Made by a program: the position numbers and the translations under genes. Positions 19,478-28,774 of a DNA stretch of 64,000 nt are shown one piece after another. Every line of letters begins with the position of its first letter. The stretch's first letter is position 1. The notes under the pieces are model-generated. The model did not search any database. It was given only the letters and a program-made list of their open reading frames with translations, and was not told where the DNA came from. The stretch comes from Pseudomonas bubulae (GTDB taxonomy: Bacteria > Pseudomonadota > Gammaproteobacteria > Pseudomonadales > Pseudomonadaceae), in the NCBI RefSeq assembly GCF_900618535.1, contig NZ_UYJA01000002.1:682001-746000 (forward strand), read 5' to 3'.

Positions 19478-22069
19478 CTATTGACAGATGCTTGAAAGGG
19501 AGCTGATGGCGGGGGTGGCGTTTTGCTCTACAAGCAGCTCAGGCAAGATGAAGTGTGACGTGCATTGCTGGCCAGATTTATCCCCCCATTTTACATGCAG
19601 TGCTCCGGACTGCGGCACACCGCTGAGGTATACCTCGCCCTCCAGGCCGACAACGCCCTCATTATTAGAATGAGTTGAGTTCTCCAGCAGTGTCGCGGTA
19701 GCGCCAAAAGGTACGGGCTTGCCGCCGTGACTCAAAGAAATCAATACACGCTTGCCAACACGAGTCTTAAAGTCTGCCAATACAAGCGCACCTTTGGTAG
19801 GAATCACCGTTTTGGTATTGATCTCAATATCAACGTCGTCAGTGAGTGTTGCGGTGTCAAGCGCTACCCGGTTTTTTCGGTATGTACTGAGATAGGGCAC
19901 GACAGCATAACCACGCGAGTCGGTTTTTACACCGGTAGTATTCTTTACTTTGGCACCGGCTGCGTCAGGTGCCCGAACCAAGGCCATGGTTTCACCATGT
20001 TGTTGTGAAGGCGTGACACCATAAGGGTGGGCTACAATACCGCCTTGCAAGTTGTAATTGACTTGCTGTGATCGGGTGTCGTAGTTATAATCAATCCTGG
20101 CTTCTCCATAAGTGCCTTTGTAGTTTGCGTTGGCATTACCGCTACTGCCGACACCTTGGTTTGCGTACCGCTGTTGAATACTGTAGCTCAGGTTGTTGTC
20201 TGCCAGTGCGGTGCCGCTCAGGCCTACGTCATGAGCGCTGCTGCCTTGCTTGCTGGCGTTGAAATTGTAACTGGCCCAACTGTTAGGGAGTGTCTTGCCC
20301 AAAGGGAACTGAACTTTGAAGGAAAGTTGCTGATCTTTGTTGTTGCGTCCAGTATCAAGCGGTGTCTGGGTGAAAGTATACGCCAAGCCGTAGTTGATGC
20401 TGCGGTAACTGAGGTCATAACCTGCCGTCAGGCTGCGTTCATATTTGTTTTGACGCCAGAAGCTTTGCTGGTATCCATTAAGATAGAAGTTTCCTTTGTC
20501 TCCAAAAGATTGGTTGATGCTGAGCTGCGTCTTGCTGCGTTTAGTGCTGGTTCCGCGCCAATTATTGAAGTTGTCGGGGTCAATTTCGTTGGCTTCCTGA
20601 AAGTCGTAGTAGCCGCTGGTGGAGTAGCGATATCCAGCCAACGTAAAGGTAGTGTCAGTGGTGTTAATGGTTTTTGAATAGAGGAAGCGGTAAGACTGCC
20701 CTTGATGGCTGGACCCGTTGCGTAGTTTGGCGTGTGCCTGTGTAGCATCCACAGATACCGCCCCCCAACCTTCCAGCGTATGGCCAATACCAACAGTCGT
20801 TGCATTATATTTTCCAGATGCCAGTAAGCCACCATAGAGGGTGTAGTCATAGGGCAGTCCGTAAATCAGCGTGCTTTGCATAAAACTTGGTTTGCTGGCT
20901 GCGCTGGCGTTGGAACGATATTGTCCTGCAGTCACTGAATACTTCAGGCGCCCTTCACGTAGCATTACAGGTACCGCAGAAAATGATTGAGTTGAAAGGC
21001 GTACGGTGCCATCACTTTCGGTGATTGCAATTTCCAAGTCACCACTGGAGGACGTGGGATACAAGTCAGTGATTGTGAACGCACCCGCCGAGACATAGGT
21101 TTGATAAATAATGTAGCCATTTTGTCGCACGGTGACCTGGGCATTACTCTGGGCAATGCCTCGAACAACGGGTGCAAACCCTTTCAGACTGTCAGGGTAC
21201 ATGTTGTCGTCCGAATTTAATTGAATACCGCGGTATAGCACACTGTTGAAAACGTCACTGGGCGTTGAGCTGTCACCCAACGTCAGTTGCCCCTTTAGTG
21301 ACTGAATATCCTTTTGCGCATAAGTGTCGAGGTTCTGCCAGTTGTTATTTCCGTTACGTGAATTATACGTAGAATAATTACGCAGCCTCCACGCGCCCAA
21401 GTTCAGGCCGCTGCGTAAATTTAAATAATAGCTGTCGTTTGTCTTTGAGCGATTATTGCTATTATTATTGAGCGTGTTGGAGCCGCTGAAACTATAGTTC
21501 AACAGTGCAGCCGAAAGGCCTTGATCCCATAGCTGAGGATCCACGTAGCCATGAGCCTGGCTTGTGAGTGCGGCTTGGGGGATGCTGATATCCAGCCGCT
21601 GCAGTTTGAAATCGAACCGGCTGCTGGCATAGGGGATGTAGTCTGACAATGTACTGATTGCGCTTGTTGAGGGCAGTTGCTGCAAGGCCGGGAAAGCTTC
21701 CAGCTTGACCCCCATCTCCTGGAGTTGAGGTGAGGTCAGTTCGGGTTGAAGTGTTCCAGCGATACTCACAAAGTTTACGTCTCGATGGGCTACCCGATTA
21801 TCATTTAGATATATATCGACACTGTATAGACCTGGTAGTTGCCCGCCCTGGTTGGCGAAGTACTCTAGGTCGATGGGCTTTTGTCCAGGATCACCCATTT
21901 CCAGAGCGTGGGGGTTGAAGTATTCCTGCGCAAAAGCTGAAGAGGGCTGGAAGGCGAGTTCTAATGTTGCGGGTATGCTGATCAATAAAGTCAGGTGAGT
22001 GCAGTGCAAGAGTGGCGCACGCTGGCGCACCTGGAATTTAAGGGCCTGGTAGAAAGGGGCTTTTTGCAT
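19478..22069 (-). CDS. outer-membrane fimbrial usher (FimD/PapC family)
   Basis: An 863-residue usher. The signal peptide is long (cleavage likely after A47, SSAFA-QEYFNPHALE). The N-terminal domain (YFNPHALEMG...LPGLYSVDIYLND) recruits chaperone-subunit complexes; the central barrel contains the plug; the C-terminal domain ends with the paired Cys region (QQCTSHFILPE...SSICQ). Recognisable usher motifs are PVVRGIAQSNAQVTVRQNGY and AGAFTITDLYPTSSSGDLEI. It exports and assembles the subunits encoded around it. Asn-rich stretches (LNNNSNNRSKTND) and lower GC are notable. Confidence 0.95.
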   Translation of the reverse strand: MQKAPFYQALKFQVRQRAPLLHCTHLTLLISIPATLELAFQPSSAFAQEYFNPHALEMGDPGQKPIDLEYFANQGGQLPGLYSVDIYLNDNRVAHRDVNFVSIAGTLQPELTSPQLQEMGVKLEAFPALQQLPSTSAISTLSDYIPYASSRFDFKLQRLDISIPQAALTSQAHGYVDPQLWDQGLSAALLNYSFSGSNTLNNNSNNRSKTNDSYYLNLRSGLNLGAWRLRNYSTYNSRNGNNNWQNLDTYAQKDIQSLKGQLTLGDSSTPSDVFNSVLYRGIQLNSDDNMYPDSLKGFAPVVRGIAQSNAQVTVRQNGYIIYQTYVSAGAFTITDLYPTSSSGDLEIAITESDGTVRLSTQSFSAVPVMLREGRLKYSVTAGQYRSNASAASKPSFMQSTLIYGLPYDYTLYGGLLASGKYNATTVGIGHTLEGWGAVSVDATQAHAKLRNGSSHQGQSYRFLYSKTINTTDTTFTLAGYRYSTSGYYDFQEANEIDPDNFNNWRGTSTKRSKTQLSINQSFGDKGNFYLNGYQQSFWRQNKYERSLTAGYDLSYRSINYGLAYTFTQTPLDTGRNNKDQQLSFKVQFPLGKTLPNSWASYNFNASKQGSSAHDVGLSGTALADNNLSYSIQQRYANQGVGSSGNANANYKGTYGEARIDYNYDTRSQQVNYNLQGGIVAHPYGVTPSQQHGETMALVRAPDAAGAKVKNTTGVKTDSRGYAVVPYLSTYRKNRVALDTATLTDDVDIEINTKTVIPTKGALVLADFKTRVGKRVLISLSHGGKPVPFGATATLLENSTHSNNEGVVGLEGEVYLSGVPQSGALHVKWGDKSGQQCTSHFILPELLVEQNATPAISSLSSICQ

Positions 22070-22168
22070 GCGAACGACCTCGATACGACTGCAGTGAAAC
22101 TCAGTCGCTATCGCTTGGCTGTGTGAAGTTTAGGGTGGCCTGGACAATAAAGTATGCAAAGTACCTGG

Positions 22169-22846
22169 CTACTGCAGTGCGGCACTTGCGGTGGGGGAAA
22201 CTCCGCCATAATCGTTGATGGCTTGCCAGCTGACAGGTCCGGTCGCGTCGGGAGGAATCTCCCAGCTGAGCGTTTTTTGTGGGGCAACCATACCGGCATT
22301 TTGTATTTCTTTATCTCCCACGCGGACGTGAAAAAAAGAAACATGATACGGCGTTGGATTGTTAACTTTTAGCTGCCTGCCCTGGCGAGTAAAGGTCAAT
22401 GCCTTGTAAGCTTCGGTCGCATCACCAGGGAGACCAGTAGGACGATAAAAAACCTTGATTCGACTTTTGACCGAAATTTGTAACTGGTTGGAATCGCTTT
22501 TCTCCGAGGCTGATATTGTTTTTACATTCACCCAGAATGCCGACTCTTTATCGGCGGGTAACTGCCCTCCCGTATGAATGATGCGCAGGGTGTTTTCTTG
22601 GTCTGCGTCAAGGCGAAAGAGGGGCGGCGTTATGATAAAGGGGGCTTTGTTGCTGTCGTGCAGGTTTTCTACCCAGGACTGAATCAGATAAGGCTCTGAC
22701 GTTCCAGTATTGCTTACCGAGAAGGAAGAGTCTTTTCTTGCGGTGTCATAAATAACTCGAGTGCCTCCTATTACCACTCCCGCCGAAGCAGTATGAGTCA
22801 GGCTGGCGAGAGTTAGAGTAATACAGATGGACGTGAGCCATTGCAT
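22169..22846 (-). CDS. periplasmic fimbrial chaperone (PapD/FimC family)
   Basis: A 225-residue two-domain Ig-like chaperone with a signal peptide (MQWLTSICITLTLASLTHTASA). The mature start GVVIGGTRVIYDTARKDSSFSVSN contains the conserved Arg used to anchor subunit C-termini, and VKSRIKVFYRPTGLPGDA is the family signature with the second basic anchor. It caps subunits in the periplasm before delivery to the usher. ATG 22846 is chosen because it begins the signal peptide after an AGGAAAA site; an in-frame extension to 22909 has no such support. A 100-bp gap separates it from the usher. Confidence 0.93.
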   Translation of the reverse strand: MQWLTSICITLTLASLTHTASAGVVIGGTRVIYDTARKDSSFSVSNTGTSEPYLIQSWVENLHDSNKAPFIITPPLFRLDADQENTLRIIHTGGQLPADKESAFWVNVKTISASEKSDSNQLQISVKSRIKVFYRPTGLPGDATEAYKALTFTRQGRQLKVNNPTPYHVSFFHVRVGDKEIQNAGMVAPQKTLSWEIPPDATGPVSWQAINDYGGVSPTASAALQ

Positions 22847-22939
22847 TGTGTGGTTTTCCTCAAGGTGCCTACCCCTTGCAAGGGGTGGGCACAGGTTGTC
22901 AGTACGCATTGAAATTACTCAATGCACGGTGAGTGGGGG

Positions 22940-23476
22940 CTAGTTGTAGTTGATAGTGAAGTCTGTGCTGCCGTTAGCCGGACCTGAAGTGACCGCCTTG
23001 GTAGCCATGTACTTGGCATAAAAAGTAAAGGTAGTGTCACTGGTGGTGGACAGCGTGCTGCTGGTGGAGCTTGTGCCGATCGGAATTTGTGTTGAGGCAT
23101 CTTTTTCATACAGTGCGATGCCTACACCGGTCGCAACACCTGGCTCAGTCGTAAGTTTCAGGATGCTTGAATTGTCACTGTCTGTGGGGCCGTCGAACTT
23201 TACGGTGGCCGTGCTGACGGTAGAAGGGCAACTGGTCAATACGATATCGAATTTAGTGGGTGACGAAGTAACACCGGCGGTGCTCAAGCTGCTCGTGGTG
23301 ACAGAATTAAGTGGGACTGTCTGAGTGCCAGTCGCTGGCGTCACTGTGCATGCCGCGCTGAGAATAGTGCCCGTAAAGTTGATTGTTCCGTCCGCAGCAT
23401 TAGCGATGCTTGCAATAGAGGAACCTGTCAGCAGTGTAAGAGCGATGATTTTAATTCGCATGCAGTTATTTCTCAT
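22940..23476 (-). CDS. major fimbrial subunit (type 1-like pilin)
   Basis: A 178-residue pilin, first gene of the operon. The signal peptide ends near IANA-ADG. The mature protein has GTILSAACTVTPAT with the conserved first Cys and LTSCPS with the second, giving the usual disulfide, and ends DFTINYN, the chaperone-binding beta-strand. It is rich in Ser and Thr. Two starts are possible: ATG 23476 (MRNNCMRIK) or ATG 23461 (MRIKII), the latter preceded by GAGA nine bases upstream and giving a more normal signal. The operon order is subunit, chaperone, usher, adhesin. Confidence 0.92.
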   Translation of the reverse strand: MRNNCMRIKIIALTLLTGSSIASIANAADGTINFTGTILSAACTVTPATGTQTVPLNSVTTSSLSTAGVTSSPTKFDIVLTSCPSTVSTATVKFDGPTDSDNSSILKLTTEPGVATGVGIALYEKDASTQIPIGTSSTSSTLSTTSDTTFTFYAKYMATKAVTSGPANGSTDFTINYN

Positions 23477-24244
23477 GTCGTTTAGTTAAGTGTGTGGATA
23501 GTGCAATATATGAGGTGTTCCTGTTTTGCTGTTAAATTCTGTTACTCTTGTTGGGTGGAGGTTATGTCGCCTTGAATTCCTGGTTGACATCACAGTTTCT
23601 CTTTTAAGAGATACTGTGCGGTAGCTGCTTGGGTGTGTATGTTCGTTGTTTGGCTTTTAAATGCTATATGGGCATTTGCTATTGTTCTTGTAAGAGTTTT
23701 CTGAGAGGTTGCTGTGGCTAGACTATATAGCCGCTCACAGCAAAACCCCGGCATGAATGCCTGATATAACGGTCATGCCTGCGATGCCAGAGAAAAATAA
23801 GACCAATACCTGCATCGGCTACTGTATCAATCAGGTTTGCTCGAATATTCCCGGGATCAAGCCGCAGTAAAATTCCGCCTCAATCCAACAAGTGCGGGCT
23901 CGGGTATTGCGGGGCTATGAACTGCGCCTGGAGAGCGGTGGTGATAGGTGGGCAGCGCTAGTCACCCCCACCTTGAACATCGATTTAGCAAGCGTTGTGA
24001 TTATCGGAGCAACGTTCAGTTCGAGCGAGAGCGTCGAGTGAAAGACTCGGCCGGCAAGGTGTTTGTTATCCGATTTTGATGTGTCGAAAGCCTGTGAATT
24101 GGCTTTCTTGGCGGTTTACCGCTTAGTCCGGCATCTGACAGCTTTGCGCTGACGCACTCCGAACGAGGAGAACGGTGAGGCCTGGATTGGGCGTCCAGGC
24201 CGTTTCATGATTGAACCCAAGCCTATCTTTGCGGGAGGTGATGC
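23477..24244. other. long gap upstream of fimbrial operon: promoter region plus decayed sequence
   Basis: The first 250 bp are AT-rich and should hold the fimbrial promoter, including the dyad at 23591-23618. From about 23740 to 24090 short open stretches in different frames are broken by stops, for example one reading RGYELRLESGGDRWAALVTP near 23915-23975. They look like relics of one or more genes, but I cannot name a family with confidence. No intact gene is visible. Confidence 0.55.
23591..23618. promoter_or_regulatory. operator-like 28-bp dyad upstream of fimbrial operon
   Basis: CACAGT-T-TCTCTT-TT-AAGAGA-T-ACTGTG is symmetric in 24 of 26 arm positions around a TT centre. It lies 115-142 bp upstream of the first fimbrial start. 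Such length and symmetry suit a dimeric regulator. Confidence 0.55.
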
Positions 24245-25003
24245 CTAGATCCGCAACCCGCCATCCAGTTCCAGAATGCGCCCGGTGTAGTAGTCGTTTT
24301 CAAAAATGTACGCTGCCGAATGAGCGATTTCTTCAACCTTGCCCATGCGCTTGAGCGGAATGCCCGAGGTCATTTTTTCAAGGGCTTCGGGTTTCATGCC
24401 CAGGGTCATTTCGGTTTCGATAAAGCCCGGTGCAATCCCGGCTACACGAATGCCGTAACGCGACAGTTCCCTGGCCCAGGTCACGGTGGCAGCAGCAACC
24501 CCGGCCTTGGCCGCCGAGTAGTTGGTCTGGCCGACATTGCCGGCACGGGAGATCGACGAGATATTGATGATCGCGCCCTCGCTGTTGAGCTCGATCATTT
24601 TCGCCGCTACCTCACGGGTGCACAGGAAAACTCCGGTCAGGTTGACATCAATTACCGCTTGCCATTGCGCCAGGCTCATCTTGGTCATAACGCCATCCTT
24701 GACCTTGAGCAGCAGGCCGTCACGCAAAATGCCGGCGTTGTTGACCAGGCCGTTGATCGCACCAAAATCTTCTGCAATTTGACCAACGGTTTGCGTAACC
24801 TGTTCTTCGTCAGCGACGTTGCACAGGTAGGCTCGGGCCTCGACGCCGTGCGCCTGGCAGGCTGCCACCGCCAGTTCGAGTTTTTCCGGGTTGAGGTCGA
24901 CCAGTGCCAGTTTGGCGCCCTTGGCTGCCAGGTACTCGGCCATGGCGCGACCCAGCCCCTGGCAGCCGCCAGTGATAATGATTACTTTGTCTTTAAGTTG
25001 CAT
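24245..25003 (-). CDS. SDR family oxidoreductase, FabG-like
   Basis: A 252-residue classical short-chain dehydrogenase. The cofactor loop is TGGCQGLG (residues 11-18), NNAG is at 88-91, and the catalytic set N121, S150, Y162, K166 is complete. D36 after the second strand (ALVDLNP) suggests NAD preference. It ends [15 protein letters not shown] as in 3-oxoacyl-ACP reductase relatives. The substrate is not known. The gene is divergent from the HugZ-like gene, 52 bp away, and precedes the fxsA-groESL group as in other Pseudomonas. Confidence 0.88.
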   Translation of the reverse strand: MQLKDKVIIITGGCQGLGRAMAEYLAAKGAKLALVDLNPEKLELAVAACQAHGVEARAYLCNVADEEQVTQTVGQIAEDFGAINGLVNNAGILRDGLLLKVKDGVMTKMSLAQWQAVIDVNLTGVFLCTREVAAKMIELNSEGAIINISSISRAGNVGQTNYSAAKAGVAAATVTWARELSRYGIRVAGIAPGFIETEMTLGMKPEALEKMTSGIPLKRMGKVEEIAHSAAYIFENDYYTGRILELDGGLRI

Positions 25004-25055
25004 GAGTGCCCTGATCTCGACCGTTATCTACGGATTTTTATTAAGGAGTCATAAG

Positions 25056-25781
25056 TTGAGCGTTGAAGCTGCCAAGCATGCCCGAGAATTACTGCTCAAG
25101 GAATACCGTGGCGCCCTGGCTACCCAGTCCAAGGCCATGCCGGGATTTCCCTTCGGCTCCGTGGTGCCTTATTGCCTGGATGAGCTGGGGAGGCCACTGA
25201 TCCTGATCAGCCGCATCGCCCAGCACACCCACAACCTGCGCAAGGATCCCAAGTGTTCACTGATGGTGGGGGAGCGGGGCGCTGAAGAGGTGCAGGCTGT
25301 TGGCCGTCTTACCGTGCTGGCCGAAGCCGTGCAATTGAGCGATCCCGCAGCCATTGAAGCCGCAGCCGAGCGTTACTACCGCTACTTTCCCGAGGCGAAG
25401 GGCTATGACACTGCCCATGATTTCGATTTCTGGGTGCTCAACCCGGTTCGTCATCGCTACATAGGCGGTTTTGGTGCCATCCACTGGCTGGACCAGGTCA
25501 CGCTGGCAAACCCTTTCGCCGGGCAGGTCGAGGTGCGGATGGTCGAGCATATGAACAGCGATCACGCCAATGCCATTGAACACTACGTCAAACTGACCGG
25601 CCTGCCGCAAACAGCGCCAGCTATGCTGGTGGGCATCGACAGCGAAGGCATGCACCTGCGCATCGGCGAAGGCGTGCACTGGTTGGCTTTTCCGGAGCCT
25701 TGCAACACTTCGACACAGGTGCGCGAAGCCTTGGTTTTGCTGGCCCGTGCCAGTGAGTGGCCGAAAAAACAGACGGTCTGA
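25056..25781 (+). CDS. HugZ-type pyridoxamine 5'-phosphate oxidase-fold protein with DUF2470 domain
   Basis: A 241-residue protein with an N-terminal FMN-binding split-barrel of the PNPOx type (GFPFGSVVPYCLDELGRPLILISRIAQHTHNL, residues 25-60) and a C-terminal DUF2470 domain (MVEHMNSDHANAIEHYVK, about residues 162-180). Proteins of this layout include haem-binding or haem-degrading HugZ, so a haem-related role is possible, not shown. The start is a TTG at 25056: AAGGAG lies seven bases upstream, and upstream in-frame sequence is antisense to the SDR gene. It is 70 bp ahead of fxsA. Confidence 0.82.
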   Translation: MSVEAAKHARELLLKEYRGALATQSKAMPGFPFGSVVPYCLDELGRPLILISRIAQHTHNLRKDPKCSLMVGERGAEEVQAVGRLTVLAEAVQLSDPAAIEAAAERYYRYFPEAKGYDTAHDFDFWVLNPVRHRYIGGFGAIHWLDQVTLANPFAGQVEVRMVEHMNSDHANAIEHYVKLTGLPQTAPAMLVGIDSEGMHLRIGEGVHWLAFPEPCNTSTQVREALVLLARASEWPKKQTV

Positions 25782-25852
25782 CCTTGAATTTGCACAAGCG
25801 CGCCGTCATCTAGTCTTGGTTGGAAGATATTCTTCCGGAGAGGAATCATTTG

Positions 25853-26323
25853 ATGCGCGCTTTTCTATTGCTCTTTCTGTTGTTTCCAGTGCTAGAGCTG
25901 TACGTCTTTTTCAAGGTCAGCACCGCCATAGGGTTTTTCCCCGCGTTGCTGCTGATCATTGCCGGCTCCATGCTGGGTGTTCTGGTCGTTCGCGTCGCAG
26001 GCTTGGCCACGGCGCTCAAAGCGCGCGAAAGCCTGAATCGCGGCGAGCTGCCTGCTCAGCAAATGCTTGAAGGCCTGATGCTGGCGCTGGGTGGTGGACT
26101 GTTGGTTCTGCCTGGTTTTATCAGCGATGCGGCCGGTCTGTTGTTGCTGTTCCCGCCAGTTCGCCGGTTTCTGGTCAACCGCCTGCGCAAGCGTGCTGAA
26201 GAACAGGCCATCCGCCAGCGTGCGTTTGCCGAAGACTTCGAAGCCGCACGACCACGTGCCCATCAGCCTTTGGGGCGTGAGCCCAATGTGATCGAAGGCG
26301 AGTTCGAGCATCGCGATAAATAA
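25853..26323 (+). CDS. fxsA: FxsA family membrane protein
   Basis: A 156-residue cytoplasmic membrane protein with about four hydrophobic segments (residues 2-20, 25-48, 70-90, 92-105) and a charged C-terminal tail. FPVLELYVFFKV at the start and LVLPGFISDAAGLLLLFPPVR are FxsA hallmarks; E. coli FxsA relieves F-exclusion of phage T7, the general role is unknown. The ATG at 25853 follows AGAGGAATCATTTG. The location just upstream of groES is conserved in gamma-proteobacteria. Confidence 0.92.
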   Translation: MRAFLLLFLLFPVLELYVFFKVSTAIGFFPALLLIIAGSMLGVLVVRVAGLATALKARESLNRGELPAQQMLEGLMLALGGGLLVLPGFISDAAGLLLLFPPVRRFLVNRLRKRAEEQAIRQRAFAEDFEAARPRAHQPLGREPNVIEGEFEHRDK

Positions 26324-26340
26324 GGCTTTGGCGTTATCAA

Positions 26341-26361
26341 CACGGCACCTTGGGTGCCGTG
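26341..26361 (+). terminator. hairpin after fxsA
   Basis: CACGGCACC / GGTGCCGTG with a TTG loop is a perfect 9-bp stem 17 bp after the fxsA stop. It is followed by TCTGTTTC, a weak T tract. Confidence 0.65.
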
Positions 26362-26404
26362 TCTGTTTCAAGTGGCACGCCAGGTTAAAAATTTCGTGGG
26401 CGTG

Positions 26405-26434
26405 CCCTTGTAATAAGTGGATGCGCCCTTATGT
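26405..26434 (+). promoter_or_regulatory. candidate sigma-32 heat-shock promoter of groESL
   Basis: CCCTTGTAA and CCCTTATGT, 12 bp apart, resemble the sigma-32 -35 (CTTGAAA) and -10 (CCCCATNT) boxes. They lie about 130 bp upstream of groES with no other gene between. Confidence 0.7.
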
Positions 26435-26560
26435 AACGGACACCGCAGGGTTTTACTGGCAACAGCAAAATCCCAACCGCGAATCGCACCCGGCATTTCC
26501 GGACTTGTAAACCCAGCCGGTATTGACACCGGCCGATGAACACCTCAATTAGGAGAGATC
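26435..26560 (+). ncRNA. structured groES leader, candidate Pseudomon-groES RNA motif
   Basis: The 5' leader holds a clear hairpin GCCGGT / ACCGGC (26516-26533) and further short dyads just before the AGGAG site of groES. A conserved leader RNA called Pseudomon-groES is known at this position in Pseudomonas; the match here is by location and hairpin only, and the borders are approximate. Confidence 0.5.
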
Positions 26561-26564
26561 GACA

Positions 26565-26858
26565 ATGAAGCTTCGTCCTCTGCATGACCGCGTCGTAATC
26601 CGTCGCAGCGAAGAAGAAAAGAAAACCGCTGGTGGTATCGTTCTGCCGGGTTCTGCTGCTGAAAAAGCTAACAGCGGTGAAGTGATCGCCGTTGGTACGG
26701 GTCGCGTTCTGGACAACGGTGAAGTGCGTGCACTGGCCGTTAAAGTGGGTGACAAGGTTGTGTTCGGCCCTTACTCCGGCAGCAACACTGTAAAAGTCGA
26801 CGGCGAAGACCTGTTGGTTATGGCTGAGAACGAGATTCTCGCTGTAATTGAAGGCTGA
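26565..26858 (+). CDS. groES: co-chaperonin GroES
   Basis: A 97-residue Hsp10. [14 protein letters not shown] starts the beta-barrel, followed by the mobile loop ([11 protein letters not shown], residues 20-31) that docks on GroEL and the [19 protein letters not shown] segment. It forms the seven-membered lid of the chaperonin chamber. TTAGGAGAGATCGACA gives a strong ribosome site. It is 49 bp ahead of groEL in one operon under the likely sigma-32 promoter. Codon use is strongly biased, as expected of a highly expressed gene. Confidence 0.98.
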   Translation: MKLRPLHDRVVIRRSEEEKKTAGGIVLPGSAAEKANSGEVIAVGTGRVLDNGEVRALAVKVGDKVVFGPYSGSNTVKVDGEDLLVMAENEILAVIEG

Positions 26859-26895
26859 TTTCCCGCTCCTTTTCCCGTTACTACAAAGTATTTAA

Positions 26896-28548
<1,653 letters not shown>

Positions 28549-28569
28549 GCCAGCCTTACCCCGCTACGC

Positions 28570-28605
28570 AAAAGCCCCGCCTGAGTAATCAGGCGGGGCT
28601 TTTTT
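28570..28605 (+). terminator. rho-independent terminator of groESL
   Basis: AAAAGCCCCGCCTGA / TCAGGCGGGGCTTTTTT with a short loop, 22 bp after the groEL stop. Confidence 0.93.
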
Positions 28606-28621
28606 GTAGGTCTGTTAAAAG

Positions 28622-28763
28622 CCCCTCACCCTAGCCCTCTCCCAGAGGGAGAGGGGCTTGACCGAGCCGATGCAGGATTCAACTCAATGCATTCAGGCTG
28701 TAGAGGGGCTGGGGTTTGCCCCAATCAGCCCCCTCTCCCTATGGGAGAGGGTTGGGGTGAGGG
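28622..28763. repeat. CCCTCACCC / GGGTGAGGG type intergenic inverted repeat
   Basis: The outer arms CCCTCACCCTAGCCCTCTCCC-like and its complement, each followed by its own small CCCTCTCCC / GGGAGAGGG hairpin, flank about 60 bp. A single-hairpin relative occurs at 47555-47590. This is a different family from the GCGGGCTTGC palindromes. Confidence 0.8.
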
Positions 28764-28774
28764 TCGTGGGTCAA

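Noticed and set aside
23775..23870. 31-codon Cys-containing frame starting MPAMPEKNK
   Set aside because: No ribosome site and it lies in a degenerate stretch; cannot be supported as a gene.
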